Positions 26,436 through 34,733 of a DNA stretch of 40,053 nucleotides are shown here, piece by piece (position 1 is the stretch's first letter; every line of letters begins with the position of its first letter). Under the pieces are notes generated by a model. It made no database searches and was not told the origin of the DNA. It saw only the letters and a list, made by a program, of their open reading frames with translations. The DNA comes from Longimonas halophila. Lineage in GTDB: Bacteria; Bacteroidota; Rhodothermia; Rhodothermales; Salinibacteraceae. A program made the position numbers and the translations under genes. The stretch covers positions 1 through 40,053 of the forward strand of contig NZ_PDEP01000017.1 in the NCBI RefSeq assembly GCF_002554705.1, in the 5' to 3' direction.

Positions 26436-28139
26436 TTATGCCGCTTCAGATTCTGCCGTCACATCATCGCCCCGCAGTGTGGCCCACGCGCGGCGGGTAG
26501 CCGCCTGGAATGTAGACAGGTCGCCACGCCACGGCACCACGCAGATGTCGTTGCGATGCCGGTACAGCCAGTGCATCCCCAGCCGAATTTCGTTGATAGC
26601 ACGCTTGGTGACATCCATTTCCTCCTCGCCCACTAACCAGGTGTCGATGTGCGCTTGGGCCTCGGTGCAGGCCGCATCGGCGCGCGTGTCGGCGTCGTAC
26701 ACCGTGGTGCCGCAAAGGCGTCCATGGCGGATCCACAGCCCGTGCATCGTCCCGTCGATGTCGTCGTGATACCACACCACGCCCTGCCGCCTGCGCACGG
26801 GTGCTTGCCACAGCTGCTGCCGACGCACGAAACGCTCGACAGCCTCGTGGCCGTCGCGAAACTGGGCGGCGCGCTCAAAGTCGAGCTTTTGGGAGGCATC
26901 ATGCATCCGGTCGTGCAGGTAGTCGAGCAGATCGCTGGAGCGCCCTTCCAGAAAGGATTCGACCTGATCGACTGCTGTGTCGTAGTCGGCATCAACGTCA
27001 TCTTCGCAGGGCGCCAGACAGCGGTCCATATCGGCATAGAGGCAGCGCTGCCCCAGGCGCAGCGTGTCGTCGTCGCACTCGCGCAGCGGGTAGCGCCGCG
27101 CCGCCATGTCGATGATAAGTTCGGCCTGGTCGGCGTTGCGCACCGGACCGTAATAGGCGGCGGTGTCGTTTTCAAGGCGGTACGACCAGCCCAGCCTGGG
27201 GTAGGACTCGGTGCGGTCGAGCATCAAGAAGGGCCGCCGCCGGTAGCGGCGCTGCGCGCGGTTGTAGCTGGGCTTCTTCTCTTTGATGAGCCGCGCCTCC
27301 AGCAAAAGCGCCTCCAGCTCCGTATCTGTCGTCCGCCAGGTGATGCGGCGCAGCTTCTTGAGCAGCTTGCGTGTGCGCGCCGGCTTCGACTCGATGCCGC
27401 TGAAGTAGCTGCGCACCCGGTTCGAGAGCCGCTTGGCTTTGCCGATGTAGAGCGTGGTGCCGGTGCTTGCCTTAAAGAAGTAGACGCCCGGCGCATCGGG
27501 CAGAGCGGGCAGCGTCTCGTTGCGCAGCCGGTCGATGTGGGGCGGCGCGCTTCGCACGTTGCGATACGAGCGGTTCTGAAAGCGCATCAGCTCGTCGAGG
27601 GTGTCGATCTGGTGCTCGAAGGCGCACTGGTTCAGAAACCGCATGAGAATGCGTCCGGTCGCCTCGGCATCCCCCAGGGCCCGGTGGCGCCCGTTTACGC
27701 GCACGTCGTAGAACGTAGAAAGCGCCGACAGCCCACGCGACTTGAGTCCGGGCAAAAGGCGGCGCGCCAGACGGAGTGAGCACAGCGTGTCGTTGCTGAG
27801 CGGCTCGTGGCCCAGTCGGGTGAGGGCTGCGTTCAGGAATTTCTCATCGAACGACAGGTTGTGCGCGACCAGCACATCATCGCCCAGAAAGTCGAGGTAG
27901 TCCGGCAGCACATCGGTCATGTGCGGCTGATCGACGACCATGGCGGTGTTGATGCCCGTAAGCCGCTGGATGTTCTTTGGCACCGTGCGCTCCGGGTTGA
28001 TGAGCGACTGGAAGCGGTCGATGACTTCGCCGTGCTGCACCTTCACTGCGCCCAGTTCGATGATGCGATCCTGGCCCGCCTTGGGGCCGGTGGTTTCGGT
28101 GTCGGTAACAACAAAGCAGGTTTGGTCGAGCGAGGGCAT
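26436..28139 (-). CDS. DnaQ-like 3'-5' exonuclease fused to the N-terminal half of UvrC (GIY-YIG)
   Basis: This 567-residue fusion nuclease probably acts in DNA repair. Residues about 5-170 are a DEDDh exonuclease like the DNA polymerase III epsilon subunit: DTETTG near 12-17, HNLSFDEKFLN near 90, and HRALGDAEAT with the last His and Asp. A GIY-YIG nuclease domain follows (about 208-290, GVYFFKASTGTTLYIGKAKRL). Then comes a UvrC-like cysteine cluster (REC...RCLYADMDRCLAPC, near 340-370) and a UVR motif (about 406-435, ASQKLDFERAAQFRD). The C-terminal endonuclease half of UvrC is missing. Similar fusions are known as Cho/UvrC-like nucleases that make the 3' incision. ATG 28139 is chosen; a GTG at 28166 is also in frame. 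Confidence 0.92.
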   Translation of the reverse strand: MPSLDQTCFVVTDTETTGPKAGQDRIIELGAVKVQHGEVIDRFQSLINPERTVPKNIQRLTGINTAMVVDQPHMTDVLPDYLDFLGDDVLVAHNLSFDEKFLNAALTRLGHEPLSNDTLCSLRLARRLLPGLKSRGLSALSTFYDVRVNGRHRALGDAEATGRILMRFLNQCAFEHQIDTLDELMRFQNRSYRNVRSAPPHIDRLRNETLPALPDAPGVYFFKASTGTTLYIGKAKRLSNRVRSYFSGIESKPARTRKLLKKLRRITWRTTDTELEALLLEARLIKEKKPSYNRAQRRYRRRPFLMLDRTESYPRLGWSYRLENDTAAYYGPVRNADQAELIIDMAARRYPLRECDDDTLRLGQRCLYADMDRCLAPCEDDVDADYDTAVDQVESFLEGRSSDLLDYLHDRMHDASQKLDFERAAQFRDGHEAVERFVRRQQLWQAPVRRRQGVVWYHDDIDGTMHGLWIRHGRLCGTTVYDADTRADAACTEAQAHIDTWLVGEEEMDVTKRAINEIRLGMHWLYRHRNDICVVPWRGDLSTFQAATRRAWATLRGDDVTAESEAA

Positions 28140-28184
28140 GCCGGTACCAGTACGAGCAAACAACACGAGCAGGGGGCGGCAGCG

Positions 28185-29093
28185 CTACTCTTCGGAGCGC
28201 GCAGGCACAAGCTGATCGCGCTTGCGCTGAAGCTGCTCTTCGGGCGAGAGGCTGTAGTCATAGTCGAAGAGCGCGCCCTCCCATGAGCCGTACTGCGGAT
28301 TCGGAAGCATGAACCAGCGCGTCCCCCAGAATCCGCGGTGGGTTGCGCTCATGCGTTCGCGCTCGTTGAGGGTGGTTTCGACCTCAGAGAGGAAGTCGCC
28401 CAGGTTGTCGCCAATCTGCATCACGATGCGGTGCGACTGCATGATGTGCTCGCGGCGCGGGGCTTTGTCGGAGGCGCTCCAGTCCTCGCGCTGCCCGCGC
28501 ATAATGAGGCGCTCCTCCGAAACCGGAAAGCCGAGCGCTTCCAGGTTGTCGCGTGTGGCTTTACGGACGACGTTGCGGCGGTTGGTGAGGTAGAACACGG
28601 CGACGCCAGCGTTAGCGGCCTCCTCGACAAAGCGTAGCGCGCCCGGCACGGCCGTGGCTGTGCGCTCGCGGCACCATGCGTTCCACGATTCGGTGTCGTA
28701 CGTCTCGTCATCCAAGATGAGGCGCGCCTGGTAGGCCGAGTTGTCGAGCACCGTTTCGTCGACGTCGAGAATGACGGCGGGCGGAAGATCAGCATAGGCC
28801 CCGACGCGCATCTGCTCGTTCTGCTCCACGGCAGCGGTGAGGGTGGAGTCCTGCAGCAGTGCCGGAAGCTGCTGGGCGGCCTGGGCGTAGGTCTGACGCA
28901 CCAGCGCGCCGTACTCGGCGCTTCGCTGCACCCAGAGCGTGGCGTTCAGGCTCTGATGCTGCAGCTCCGCCTGGGCGGTTGCTGGCGCGGTCTGCTCAGA
29001 CGATTCGGTAGTGGATGCGGTACTCGCGCATCCGCCTACCCCAATCATAAGAAAAAGAAGTAGCGCGGTGCGGGTCGTCCAACGGTGAAACAT
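28185..29093 (-). CDS. Class C acid phosphatase / 5'-nucleotidase lipoprotein (e(P4) family)
   Basis: This 302-residue HAD-superfamily phosphatase is anchored in the outer membrane and would dephosphorylate nucleotides or other phosphoesters outside the cytoplasm. It has a lipoprotein signal ending GVGGC and the first HAD motif ILDVDETVLDN (near 104), carrying the Asp nucleophile and the second Asp. The second motif is FYLTNRR (near 168), and the acidic third motif is IGDNLGDF (near 226). This order matches the e(P4) family. ATG 29093 puts the signal at the N-terminus; the frame extends nine codons upstream. It lies 45 bp upstream of the DnaQ/UvrC-N fusion on the same strand, so the two may be co-transcribed. 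Confidence 0.92.
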   Translation of the reverse strand: MFHRWTTRTALLLFLMIGVGGCASTASTTESSEQTAPATAQAELQHQSLNATLWVQRSAEYGALVRQTYAQAAQQLPALLQDSTLTAAVEQNEQMRVGAYADLPPAVILDVDETVLDNSAYQARLILDDETYDTESWNAWCRERTATAVPGALRFVEEAANAGVAVFYLTNRRNVVRKATRDNLEALGFPVSEERLIMRGQREDWSASDKAPRREHIMQSHRIVMQIGDNLGDFLSEVETTLNERERMSATHRGFWGTRWFMLPNPQYGSWEGALFDYDYSLSPEEQLQRKRDQLVPARSEE

Positions 29094-29327
29094 ATCAGTC
29101 ACAGCATCAACAAAAGGCAAGGAGTGGAATCATGGCAGTTCGATGCACAAGCATCGGACCATCTAATCTAATTACCACATGCGGCCACCTGCAACTTTCC
29201 CCATGCTAAGGCTGCGCATCCGTCACGGTAGCGCTTTGTTTTTGCGAAATATTGGCTACCATCGAAGCACGCCCACAAGTATGTTTAGCCGTGTGCATCC
29301 CCTTTCTTCTCAAGACTCCCAAATGTT

Positions 29328-30272
29328 ATGAAGGTCACAGTTATCGGCGCAGGCAACGTAGGCGCCACCGTTGCTGAATGCGTTGCGCGCAAAGACATGG
29401 TGCAGGACGTCGTGATGGTCGATATCAAGGATGGCGTGCCGCAGGGCAAAGCCCTCGACATGGTCGAGTCCTCGCCCATCCACGGCTTCGACACCTACCT
29501 TACCGGCACGACCGACTACGCCGACACGGCGGATTCGGAGGTCTGCATTATTACGGCGGGCCTGCCGCGCAAGCCCGGCATGAGCCGCGACGACCTGCTG
29601 GCGAAGAACGCAAACATCGTCAAGAGCGTCACCCAGCAGTTTGTGGAGCACAGTCCCGAGGCCACGATCATCGTGGTGTCGAACCCGCTCGACGTGATGA
29701 CCTACGTGGCGTACGAAGCCAGCGGCTACCCGCCCGAGCGCGTCATGGGCATGGCCGGTGTGCTCGACACCGCCCGCTACCGCGCGTTCATTGCTGAAGA
29801 ACTCGGCGTGTCGGTGCGCGACATTCAGGCGCTGCTCATGGGCGGCCACGGCGACACCATGGTGCCGCTGCCCCGCTACACCACCATTGGCGGCATTCCG
29901 CTGCCGCAGTGGCTCGACGACGACACCATCCACGACATTGTGAAGCGCACCAAGGGCGGCGGCGGCGAAATCGTCGACCTGATGGGCACCTCGGCCTGGT
30001 ATGCGCCCGGTGCGGCGGCGGCAGAAATGACCGAGGCCATCATCAAAGACAACGGACGCGTGCTGCCTGCGGCGGCCTACGTGGATGGCGAGTACGACCT
30101 GGAGGGCTTCTTCATCGGCGTGCCGATTGTGCTGGGGGCCGACGGCGTCGAAGAGATTATCGAAGTGGAGCTCGACGACCACGAGCGCGCCCTGCTTGAT
30201 ACCAGCGCCGAGCATGTGCAGGACAATCTCGACAACCTGCAGCGCCTCATTGACGAGGGCGAAGTGAAGTAG
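29328..30272 (+). CDS. mdh: Malate dehydrogenase
   Basis: This 314-residue LDH-like malate dehydrogenase interconverts malate and oxaloacetate with NAD+ in the TCA cycle. It has an NAD-binding loop GAGNVGATVA (residues 7-16) followed by VDIKDG, and the substrate-binding loop containing GLPRKPGMSRDDLL with both arginines. VSNPLDVMTY, the GVLDTARYR arginine and the catalytic GGHGDTMVPL His are also present. Length is normal for bacterial [LDH-like] MDH. The protein is rich in Asp and Glu, especially at the C-terminus, consistent with a salt-adapted cytoplasm. It appears monocistronic, with a terminator at 30300-30346. Confidence 0.97.
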   Translation: MKVTVIGAGNVGATVAECVARKDMVQDVVMVDIKDGVPQGKALDMVESSPIHGFDTYLTGTTDYADTADSEVCIITAGLPRKPGMSRDDLLAKNANIVKSVTQQFVEHSPEATIIVVSNPLDVMTYVAYEASGYPPERVMGMAGVLDTARYRAFIAEELGVSVRDIQALLMGGHGDTMVPLPRYTTIGGIPLPQWLDDDTIHDIVKRTKGGGGEIVDLMGTSAWYAPGAAAAEMTEAIIKDNGRVLPAAAYVDGEYDLEGFFIGVPIVLGADGVEEIIEVELDDHERALLDTSAEHVQDNLDNLQRLIDEGEVK

Positions 30273-30299
30273 TCTGCTGCTTCTTGCTGGAGCGTAACG

Positions 30300-30346
30300 A
30301 AGCCTCCGTATCTGCCTGTAGTTTTAGGGGGATGCGGAGGCTTTTC
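30300..30346 (+). terminator. Intrinsic terminator after mdh
   Basis: AAGCCTCCG (30300-30308) pairs with CGGAGGCTT (30335-30343), followed by T residues. The loop is long but can pair partly inside. It separates mdh from the converging oxidoreductase gene. Confidence 0.7.
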
Positions 30347-30380
30347 TATGTAGCGCCATCCCTGCCGCGCTCCGGAGGAC

Positions 30381-31370
30381 CTACGCATCCACCCGAAGCA
30401 CGATCTTACCCGCGTTGGCATTGGCTTCCATCCGGCGGTGGGCCTCAGCTACGCGGGTCCAGTCCACCACCGAGTCGATGACCGGGGCAATGCGCCCCGC
30501 AGCCCAGTGCGAGGAAAGCACGGCCCGCGCCGCACGCACGAGCTGCGTTTTGTACGCATCAGAGCGGCTGCGCAGCGTCGAGGCGTACACGTGGATGCGC
30601 TTGGCCATGAGCGCGCGCAGCGACACCTCCTGGACCGTGCTGCCGCCCATGGTAGCAAGCTGCACGAGGCGGCCATCTGTGGCCATCACCTCAATGTTGC
30701 GATTGAAGTACGACGCGCCCACAAAGTCGATCACCACATCTGCGCCGTGCTCGGTGAGGGCCGGCACGCGCTCGGCAAAGTCTTCGCTTTCGTAGTCAAT
30801 AACGTGCTGCGCACCGGCCTCGCGGCAGATGTCATGCTTGGGGGCCGAAGCAGTGGCAAGTACCGTGGCATCCTGCAGTCGCGCCAGTTGCGTTGCCGCG
30901 GTGCCCACCCCGCTGGCTCCGGCGTGGATGAGCACCGTTTCGCCGTCCTGCAGATCAGCCAGCCACTGCAGCGCCTGGTAGGCCGTGAGAAATACCTCTG
31001 GAAACGCCGCCGCCTGCACCCAATCAATATCTTTGGGGACCGGAAAGACATGACCGGCATGGACCACCGCATGCTCGGCATATCCGCCGCCCGGAAGCAG
31101 CGCACACACGCGGTCGCCAGGCGCCCAGTCAGTTACGTCTGCGCCCACGGCATCGATGATGCCTGCAGCTTCCAGTCCCAGCGTGTCGGGGGCGCCGTCG
31201 GGCGGAGGGTAGTGCCCGCGCCGCTGATACGTGTCGGCCCGGTTCAGGGCGGTGGCCTGCACGCGGATGCGCACCTCATGCGGCTTCGGCTCGGGCCGCT
31301 CAATATCGCGAATGGTAAGCTGATCGGGATCGCCCGGCGTATCTACAACAACAGCGCGCATGGTAGGCAT
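30381..31370 (-). CDS. NAD(P)H:quinone oxidoreductase (zeta-crystallin-like MDR family)
   Basis: This 329-residue medium-chain reductase of the quinone oxidoreductase/PIG3 group reduces quinones or enones with NADPH. The N-terminal GroES-like domain has ALNRADTYQRRGHYPPPDGAPDTLGLEAAG. The Rossmann fold has the dinucleotide motif HAGASGVGTAATQLA (about 149-163). Catalytic and structural zinc ligands of alcohol dehydrogenases are absent, as usual for this group. Two close starts exist, ATG 31370 and ATG 31361. The frame also runs upstream through a short duplicated segment (two copies of GTAGAGTAAAGG near 31385-31411), which I regard as non-coding leader. Confidence 0.9.
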   Translation of the reverse strand: MPTMRAVVVDTPGDPDQLTIRDIERPEPKPHEVRIRVQATALNRADTYQRRGHYPPPDGAPDTLGLEAAGIIDAVGADVTDWAPGDRVCALLPGGGYAEHAVVHAGHVFPVPKDIDWVQAAAFPEVFLTAYQALQWLADLQDGETVLIHAGASGVGTAATQLARLQDATVLATASAPKHDICREAGAQHVIDYESEDFAERVPALTEHGADVVIDFVGASYFNRNIEVMATDGRLVQLATMGGSTVQEVSLRALMAKRIHVYASTLRSRSDAYKTQLVRAARAVLSSHWAAGRIAPVIDSVVDWTRVAEAHRRMEANANAGKIVLRVDA

Positions 31371-31559
31371 AAGCTTTTGGAGAGTAGAGTAAAGGCGTGT
31401 AGAGTAAAGGCTGTGCTGGGCCAGAGACGGGCCCCCTAACACTTGTCAAGCGAACGGGCTCGGGCTACTGTTTCCGAGGGGACACTGAAACGTGCTGCGC
31501 GGCGGGGCGTGATTTCGGCATGACGACAATCCTTTGCGCTGGGCCGGTCCCCTGCCGTG

Positions 31560-32597
31560 CTACTCGCGGGGCGTATCCGGCGTATCGTCTGCTGACGTGT
31601 CCATCCGCCGCGCCCGAAACGCCTCAATGCGCTCCGACGGCGTAGACGGCCCCTCGGACGGCGCATCGTCGGGCCGGTCGACCGGACCCAGTCGCTCAAG
31701 CAGGCCGTGCCACGTCCAGTTGTAGCGCTGCCCCATGAGCACCGCAAACACCAGCGCCACCGCCCCCCATGTAAAGAGCGTGCCCGGCGTGGGCGCCATC
31801 GACTCCAGCCGGATCAGCGCCGGTGTGGTGAGCACCGACTCCGGAAACGTGACGACCACCGTTCCAAACAGATTGTTGCCAATGTGGATGCCCATCGCCA
31901 GCTCCAGGCGATCATCGGCCAGCGCCACCAGCGCCATGAAGGCGCCAAAGCCCATATAATACGCCATCATAAGGCCCGCGCCAAAGCTGGCAACCTCCGG
32001 ATTCGCCCAGTGCAGCATCCCGAACAGAGCCGATGACACCAATACCGCCGCCCATCCCGAGCCCAGCGCACGCGCCGCGCCCTGCATCAGATAGCCGCGC
32101 ATCACCAGCTCCTCCACGCTGGCCTGAATAGGGATGAGCGTGCCCGCCAGCAGAAGCAGATACAGAAACGGCTTCCACTCAAACGTAATCGCCAGCTCCT
32201 CCGTCGTCACCAGCGCCTCAATGCCCAGCGTGGCCACCATCAGCCCCATCCACGCCGCCGTGCCCACACCCAGCCGCTTCCAGTCGATCTGTTCGGTGGG
32301 CGTAATGATGGAGCGCAAGGGGCGCCGATGAAACACGGGCAGGCACACCGCCAGCACCCCCAGCAGAATGACAAACGGCAGCATATTCACCCCAAAGAAC
32401 TGCAGATCCGTCAGCCCAAACGCCTCCGGCGTGGCCGCCCCCGGCTCCACCGGAAGGCTTCCCGACAGCAGCCACACCAGCGCCACCACGCCGATACTGC
32501 CCACGACAAACGCGCCCACAATGAGCGAGAGCAGCGTCATAAGATATGGCGACCAGCCCGAGCGGCCCATCCAGGCCTGTTGCAGAAAGCGAGACAT
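31560..32597 (-). CDS. CPBP-family intramembrane metalloprotease
   Basis: This 345-residue multi-pass inner-membrane protein belongs to the CPBP (Abi/Rce1-like) family of prenyl-protease-related metalloproteases. About eight hydrophobic segments are visible. The three family motifs are present in order: the glutamate pair in ASVEELVMRGYL (near 160-171), the FxxxH motif in FGMLHWANP (near 192), and the histidine/asparagine motif in HIGNNLFG. Together these form the likely zinc site inside the membrane. The C-terminal tail is hydrophilic and rich in Asp, Pro and Ser. ATG 32597 is chosen because the upstream extension has no membrane-protein character. It is the last core-type gene before the cassette array and is transcribed away from it. 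Confidence 0.88.
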   Translation of the reverse strand: MSRFLQQAWMGRSGWSPYLMTLLSLIVGAFVVGSIGVVALVWLLSGSLPVEPGAATPEAFGLTDLQFFGVNMLPFVILLGVLAVCLPVFHRRPLRSIITPTEQIDWKRLGVGTAAWMGLMVATLGIEALVTTEELAITFEWKPFLYLLLLAGTLIPIQASVEELVMRGYLMQGAARALGSGWAAVLVSSALFGMLHWANPEVASFGAGLMMAYYMGFGAFMALVALADDRLELAMGIHIGNNLFGTVVVTFPESVLTTPALIRLESMAPTPGTLFTWGAVALVFAVLMGQRYNWTWHGLLERLGPVDRPDDAPSEGPSTPSERIEAFRARRMDTSADDTPDTPRE

Positions 32598-32946
32598 CGA
32601 AGCGATCCAGAAATACCAGGGAAGGAGCACGAATACATTGCATCTCCCATACGACATGCAGAAGCGCAAGATGCATGCAGCCTCCCCGCCCCATCGCGCA
32701 GCAGCAGAACCGTTCAGAGTTAGATGGAACCCAGAAGTCAGCGCCCCGAGCGTACAGATCAATCCGTGCCCCAACACCTCGATGCGCACAGAAAGCCGCA
32801 CAGCCCGCGCGGACAATCCAGGCTCGCCCCAAACCACCCAGCACGCGGGGAAAACACGCCGCCCACCCAGACGCCACGTGGGAGGTTTGCACCCGGCTCA
32901 TCGCTTCGCTATACTTTGATAGCACACCGCACATGCCCCCCGCATC
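32598..32946. other. Intergenic region between protease gene and cassette array
   Basis: I see no gene here on either strand, and in particular no trace of a tyrosine recombinase such as an integron integrase. The GC-rich sequence contains only frames with arginine/proline/cysteine-rich, domain-free translations. It could be a decayed cassette or simply the protease leader. Confidence 0.45.
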
Positions 32947-33079
32947 GCATAACGTGCTATGCCACGTGTGTTGACATAGCACCGGGTCCGCTACACCCAT
33001 CGCATTGACTTACCAGTGTGTTACGCGGATTTATGGATGCGTGCTATGTCAAGTGTGTTGATATAAGTATAGGTTATAG
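32947..33079 (+). repeat. Orphan attC-like (or attI-like) site at the left edge of the array
   Basis: A GCATAAC box (32947-32953) and a GTTATAG box (33073-33079) flank a perfect 12-bp inverted pair, TTGACATAGCAC (32971-32982) and GTGCTATGTCAA (33041-33052), set 17-20 bases in from each box. A 26-bp direct repeat with three mismatches (32953-32978 and 33040-33065) overlaps these arms. No cassette gene lies upstream, so this may be the attC of a lost cassette or a relic of attI. Confidence 0.5.
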
Positions 33080-33102
33080 AACTCTAACTACAGAACTTTA
33101 AA

Positions 33103-34587
33103 ATGAAGAAGGGATTAGCCTTAATTATTGGAAACTCAGAGTACCAGTCATCTGGTAATCGATTGGATAACCCAGAAAATGATGCGAATGATTTTGCTAA
33201 AGTTTTAATACGACTTGGATATAAAGTAAACGTTCAAACAAACTTAGACTTAAAAACTTTAGATTTCCATATATCCTCATTCCAAAAAGAGCTTGATAAT
33301 TATGATATCGGGATTTTCTATTTTGCTGGTCATGGAATGCAAATAGAGGGTGAAAATTTTATAACAGCAGTTGATACTAACTTTGACTCAGAAGTTGATG
33401 CAAAATATAGCTCGTTTACTCTTAATAAAGTTCTAGACTATATGGAACGAGCTAAAAATGATAGTAATATTATCATCTTAGATGCATGTCGGGATAATCC
33501 ATTCGAAAAAAGTTGGAGTAGGAGTGTAACCCAGCAAGGGCTAGCACCAATGTATGCTCCTAAAGGGACTTTAATTGCTTATGCAACTTCTCCTGGTGAA
33601 AAAGCAGCAGATGGGAATAGTCGTAATGGGTTATATACTAAAGCTCTATTAGAACATATCGAAGAGGAAAATATATCAATAGAAGAATTTTTTAAACGGG
33701 TTAGGAATTCTGTTTATGCTTTTTCAAATGGTAAACAAACATCATGGGAACACACTTCATTAACTGGTTCATTTAAATTTAACACGGGGCAATTAATTCA
33801 TGCAATAGGAACTCCTTATTCAACAGAAGCTATATTGGATAAGGATTTTAACATACATGAAGATGATAGTATTACGAAGATCATCAAGGATTTAAAATCT
33901 CATAACTGGAATATTCAGAATCCAGCAATTCATCGAATCAGTAGTATTAATCCTAGTAAAGTTAATGACGATAAGTTATTTGTATTAGGTAGGAATATTC
34001 TTCAAGCTGCTGAGGGTAATGCTTTTGTAGCTGTTGAATTTATGAACAATCTCGAGCAAAATATTAGTCGATTTAATGAGAACAAAGAAAACCATGTTCT
34101 CAATGGAATATTGTTTGAAGTATATTTTAACTCTGAAGGTGATTTTAGAAAAAGTAATATAAAAAACGGTTTTCTTAACAAGATCTACACACTTTCACAA
34201 ATAGATGACTATCAAAAATCTTTTGAATTCATCCAAGATCATCTTAAACCTTTTGAACAAGAACTATTTTTTATTCCGGGTGAGAAGCAATCGATAAATC
34301 TAAATGTAGTACTTAAAGAAAATAAAACCACTGATGTAGACGATAAATATGATGTCAGTGATATAAAATACGAAGGTAATAGTGTATTACGCTATAATCA
34401 CGATAGTCCATTTTTTACTTCCAATGATGATATTTACTTTGAATCACTTCTTTTTTCAAGATTAAAATCAAGAATTGCCTATTTAACATCAGCTCCCCTC
34501 GATTTATTAAAAATAACTACTAATTACGACCTTGAAGAAAACTCCAAAATAGGCTTTCCATTTGATGCTTCAATAACTAGAAATTAA
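33103..34587 (+). CDS. Caspase-family (peptidase C14) protein, AT-rich cassette gene
   Basis: This 494-residue protein has an N-terminal caspase/metacaspase domain (about 1-225) starting with ALIIGNSEYQ. The catalytic dyad is visible as His77 in YFAGHGMQ and Cys129 in ILDACRDNPF. Substrate-pocket segments follow (YATSPGEKAADG, NGLYTKALLEHI). The C-terminal 270 residues match nothing I know and may sense a trigger or be cleaved. Its GC content is far below that of all neighbours, with A/T-ending codons, indicating recent acquisition from an AT-rich donor. The cassette is bounded by a 14-bp inverted repeat (33072-33085 and 34589-34602) that pairs its left end with its own attC. Prokaryotic caspase-like proteases often work in abortive phage defence, an inference here. 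Confidence 0.9.
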   Translation: MKKGLALIIGNSEYQSSGNRLDNPENDANDFAKVLIRLGYKVNVQTNLDLKTLDFHISSFQKELDNYDIGIFYFAGHGMQIEGENFITAVDTNFDSEVDAKYSSFTLNKVLDYMERAKNDSNIIILDACRDNPFEKSWSRSVTQQGLAPMYAPKGTLIAYATSPGEKAADGNSRNGLYTKALLEHIEEENISIEEFFKRVRNSVYAFSNGKQTSWEHTSLTGSFKFNTGQLIHAIGTPYSTEAILDKDFNIHEDDSITKIIKDLKSHNWNIQNPAIHRISSINPSKVNDDKLFVLGRNILQAAEGNAFVAVEFMNNLEQNISRFNENKENHVLNGILFEVYFNSEGDFRKSNIKNGFLNKIYTLSQIDDYQKSFEFIQDHLKPFEQELFFIPGEKQSINLNVVLKENKTTDVDDKYDVSDIKYEGNSVLRYNHDSPFFTSNDDIYFESLLFSRLKSRIAYLTSAPLDLLKITTNYDLEENSKIGFPFDASITRN

Positions 34588-34594
34588 AAGAGTT

Positions 34595-34722
34595 CTATAA
34601 CCCGCGCATTAACGCGGACGCACCTCGCCAATTCTCTGCCGGCCTTGGTTTTAAAGCTCTTCTTTCGTTAGTTGCTAATTCAACATCAATCCGTGCGCAG
34701 GTTATGCGCAAGGTCGTTATAC
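34595..34722 (+). repeat. attC site of the caspase cassette
   Basis: The boxes are CTATAAC (34595-34601) and GTTATAC (34716-34722). The inner arms GCGCATTAAC (34604-34613) and GTTATGCGC (34701-34709) pair with one extra T on the left arm. CGCAC and GTGCG extend the stem. The left box and its flank mirror the cassette's first bases (33072-33085). Confidence 0.72.
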
Positions 34723-34733
34723 ATCACTCAGCC

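Noticed and set aside
26649..27779. 376-codon frame antisense to the DnaQ/UvrC-N fusion
   Set aside because: A shadow frame of a clearly recognised gene with low-complexity composition.
30438..31439. 333-codon frame antisense to the quinone oxidoreductase
   Set aside because: A shadow frame; the minus strand encodes a full-length, recognisable enzyme.
32598..32946. Remnant of an integron integrase next to the array
   Set aside because: I searched both strands for tyrosine-recombinase motifs and saw none.
33072..34602. Insertion sequence or transposon around the caspase gene
   Set aside because: The 14-bp inverted repeat first suggested transposon ends, but there is no transposase or target duplication, and the repeat is explained by complementarity between a cassette's first bases and its own attC.
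34704..34733. Upstream ATG start for the Mrr_N-DUF3883 gene
   Set aside because: This ATG lies within the previous attC, left of the recombination point, so it would not travel with the cassette.
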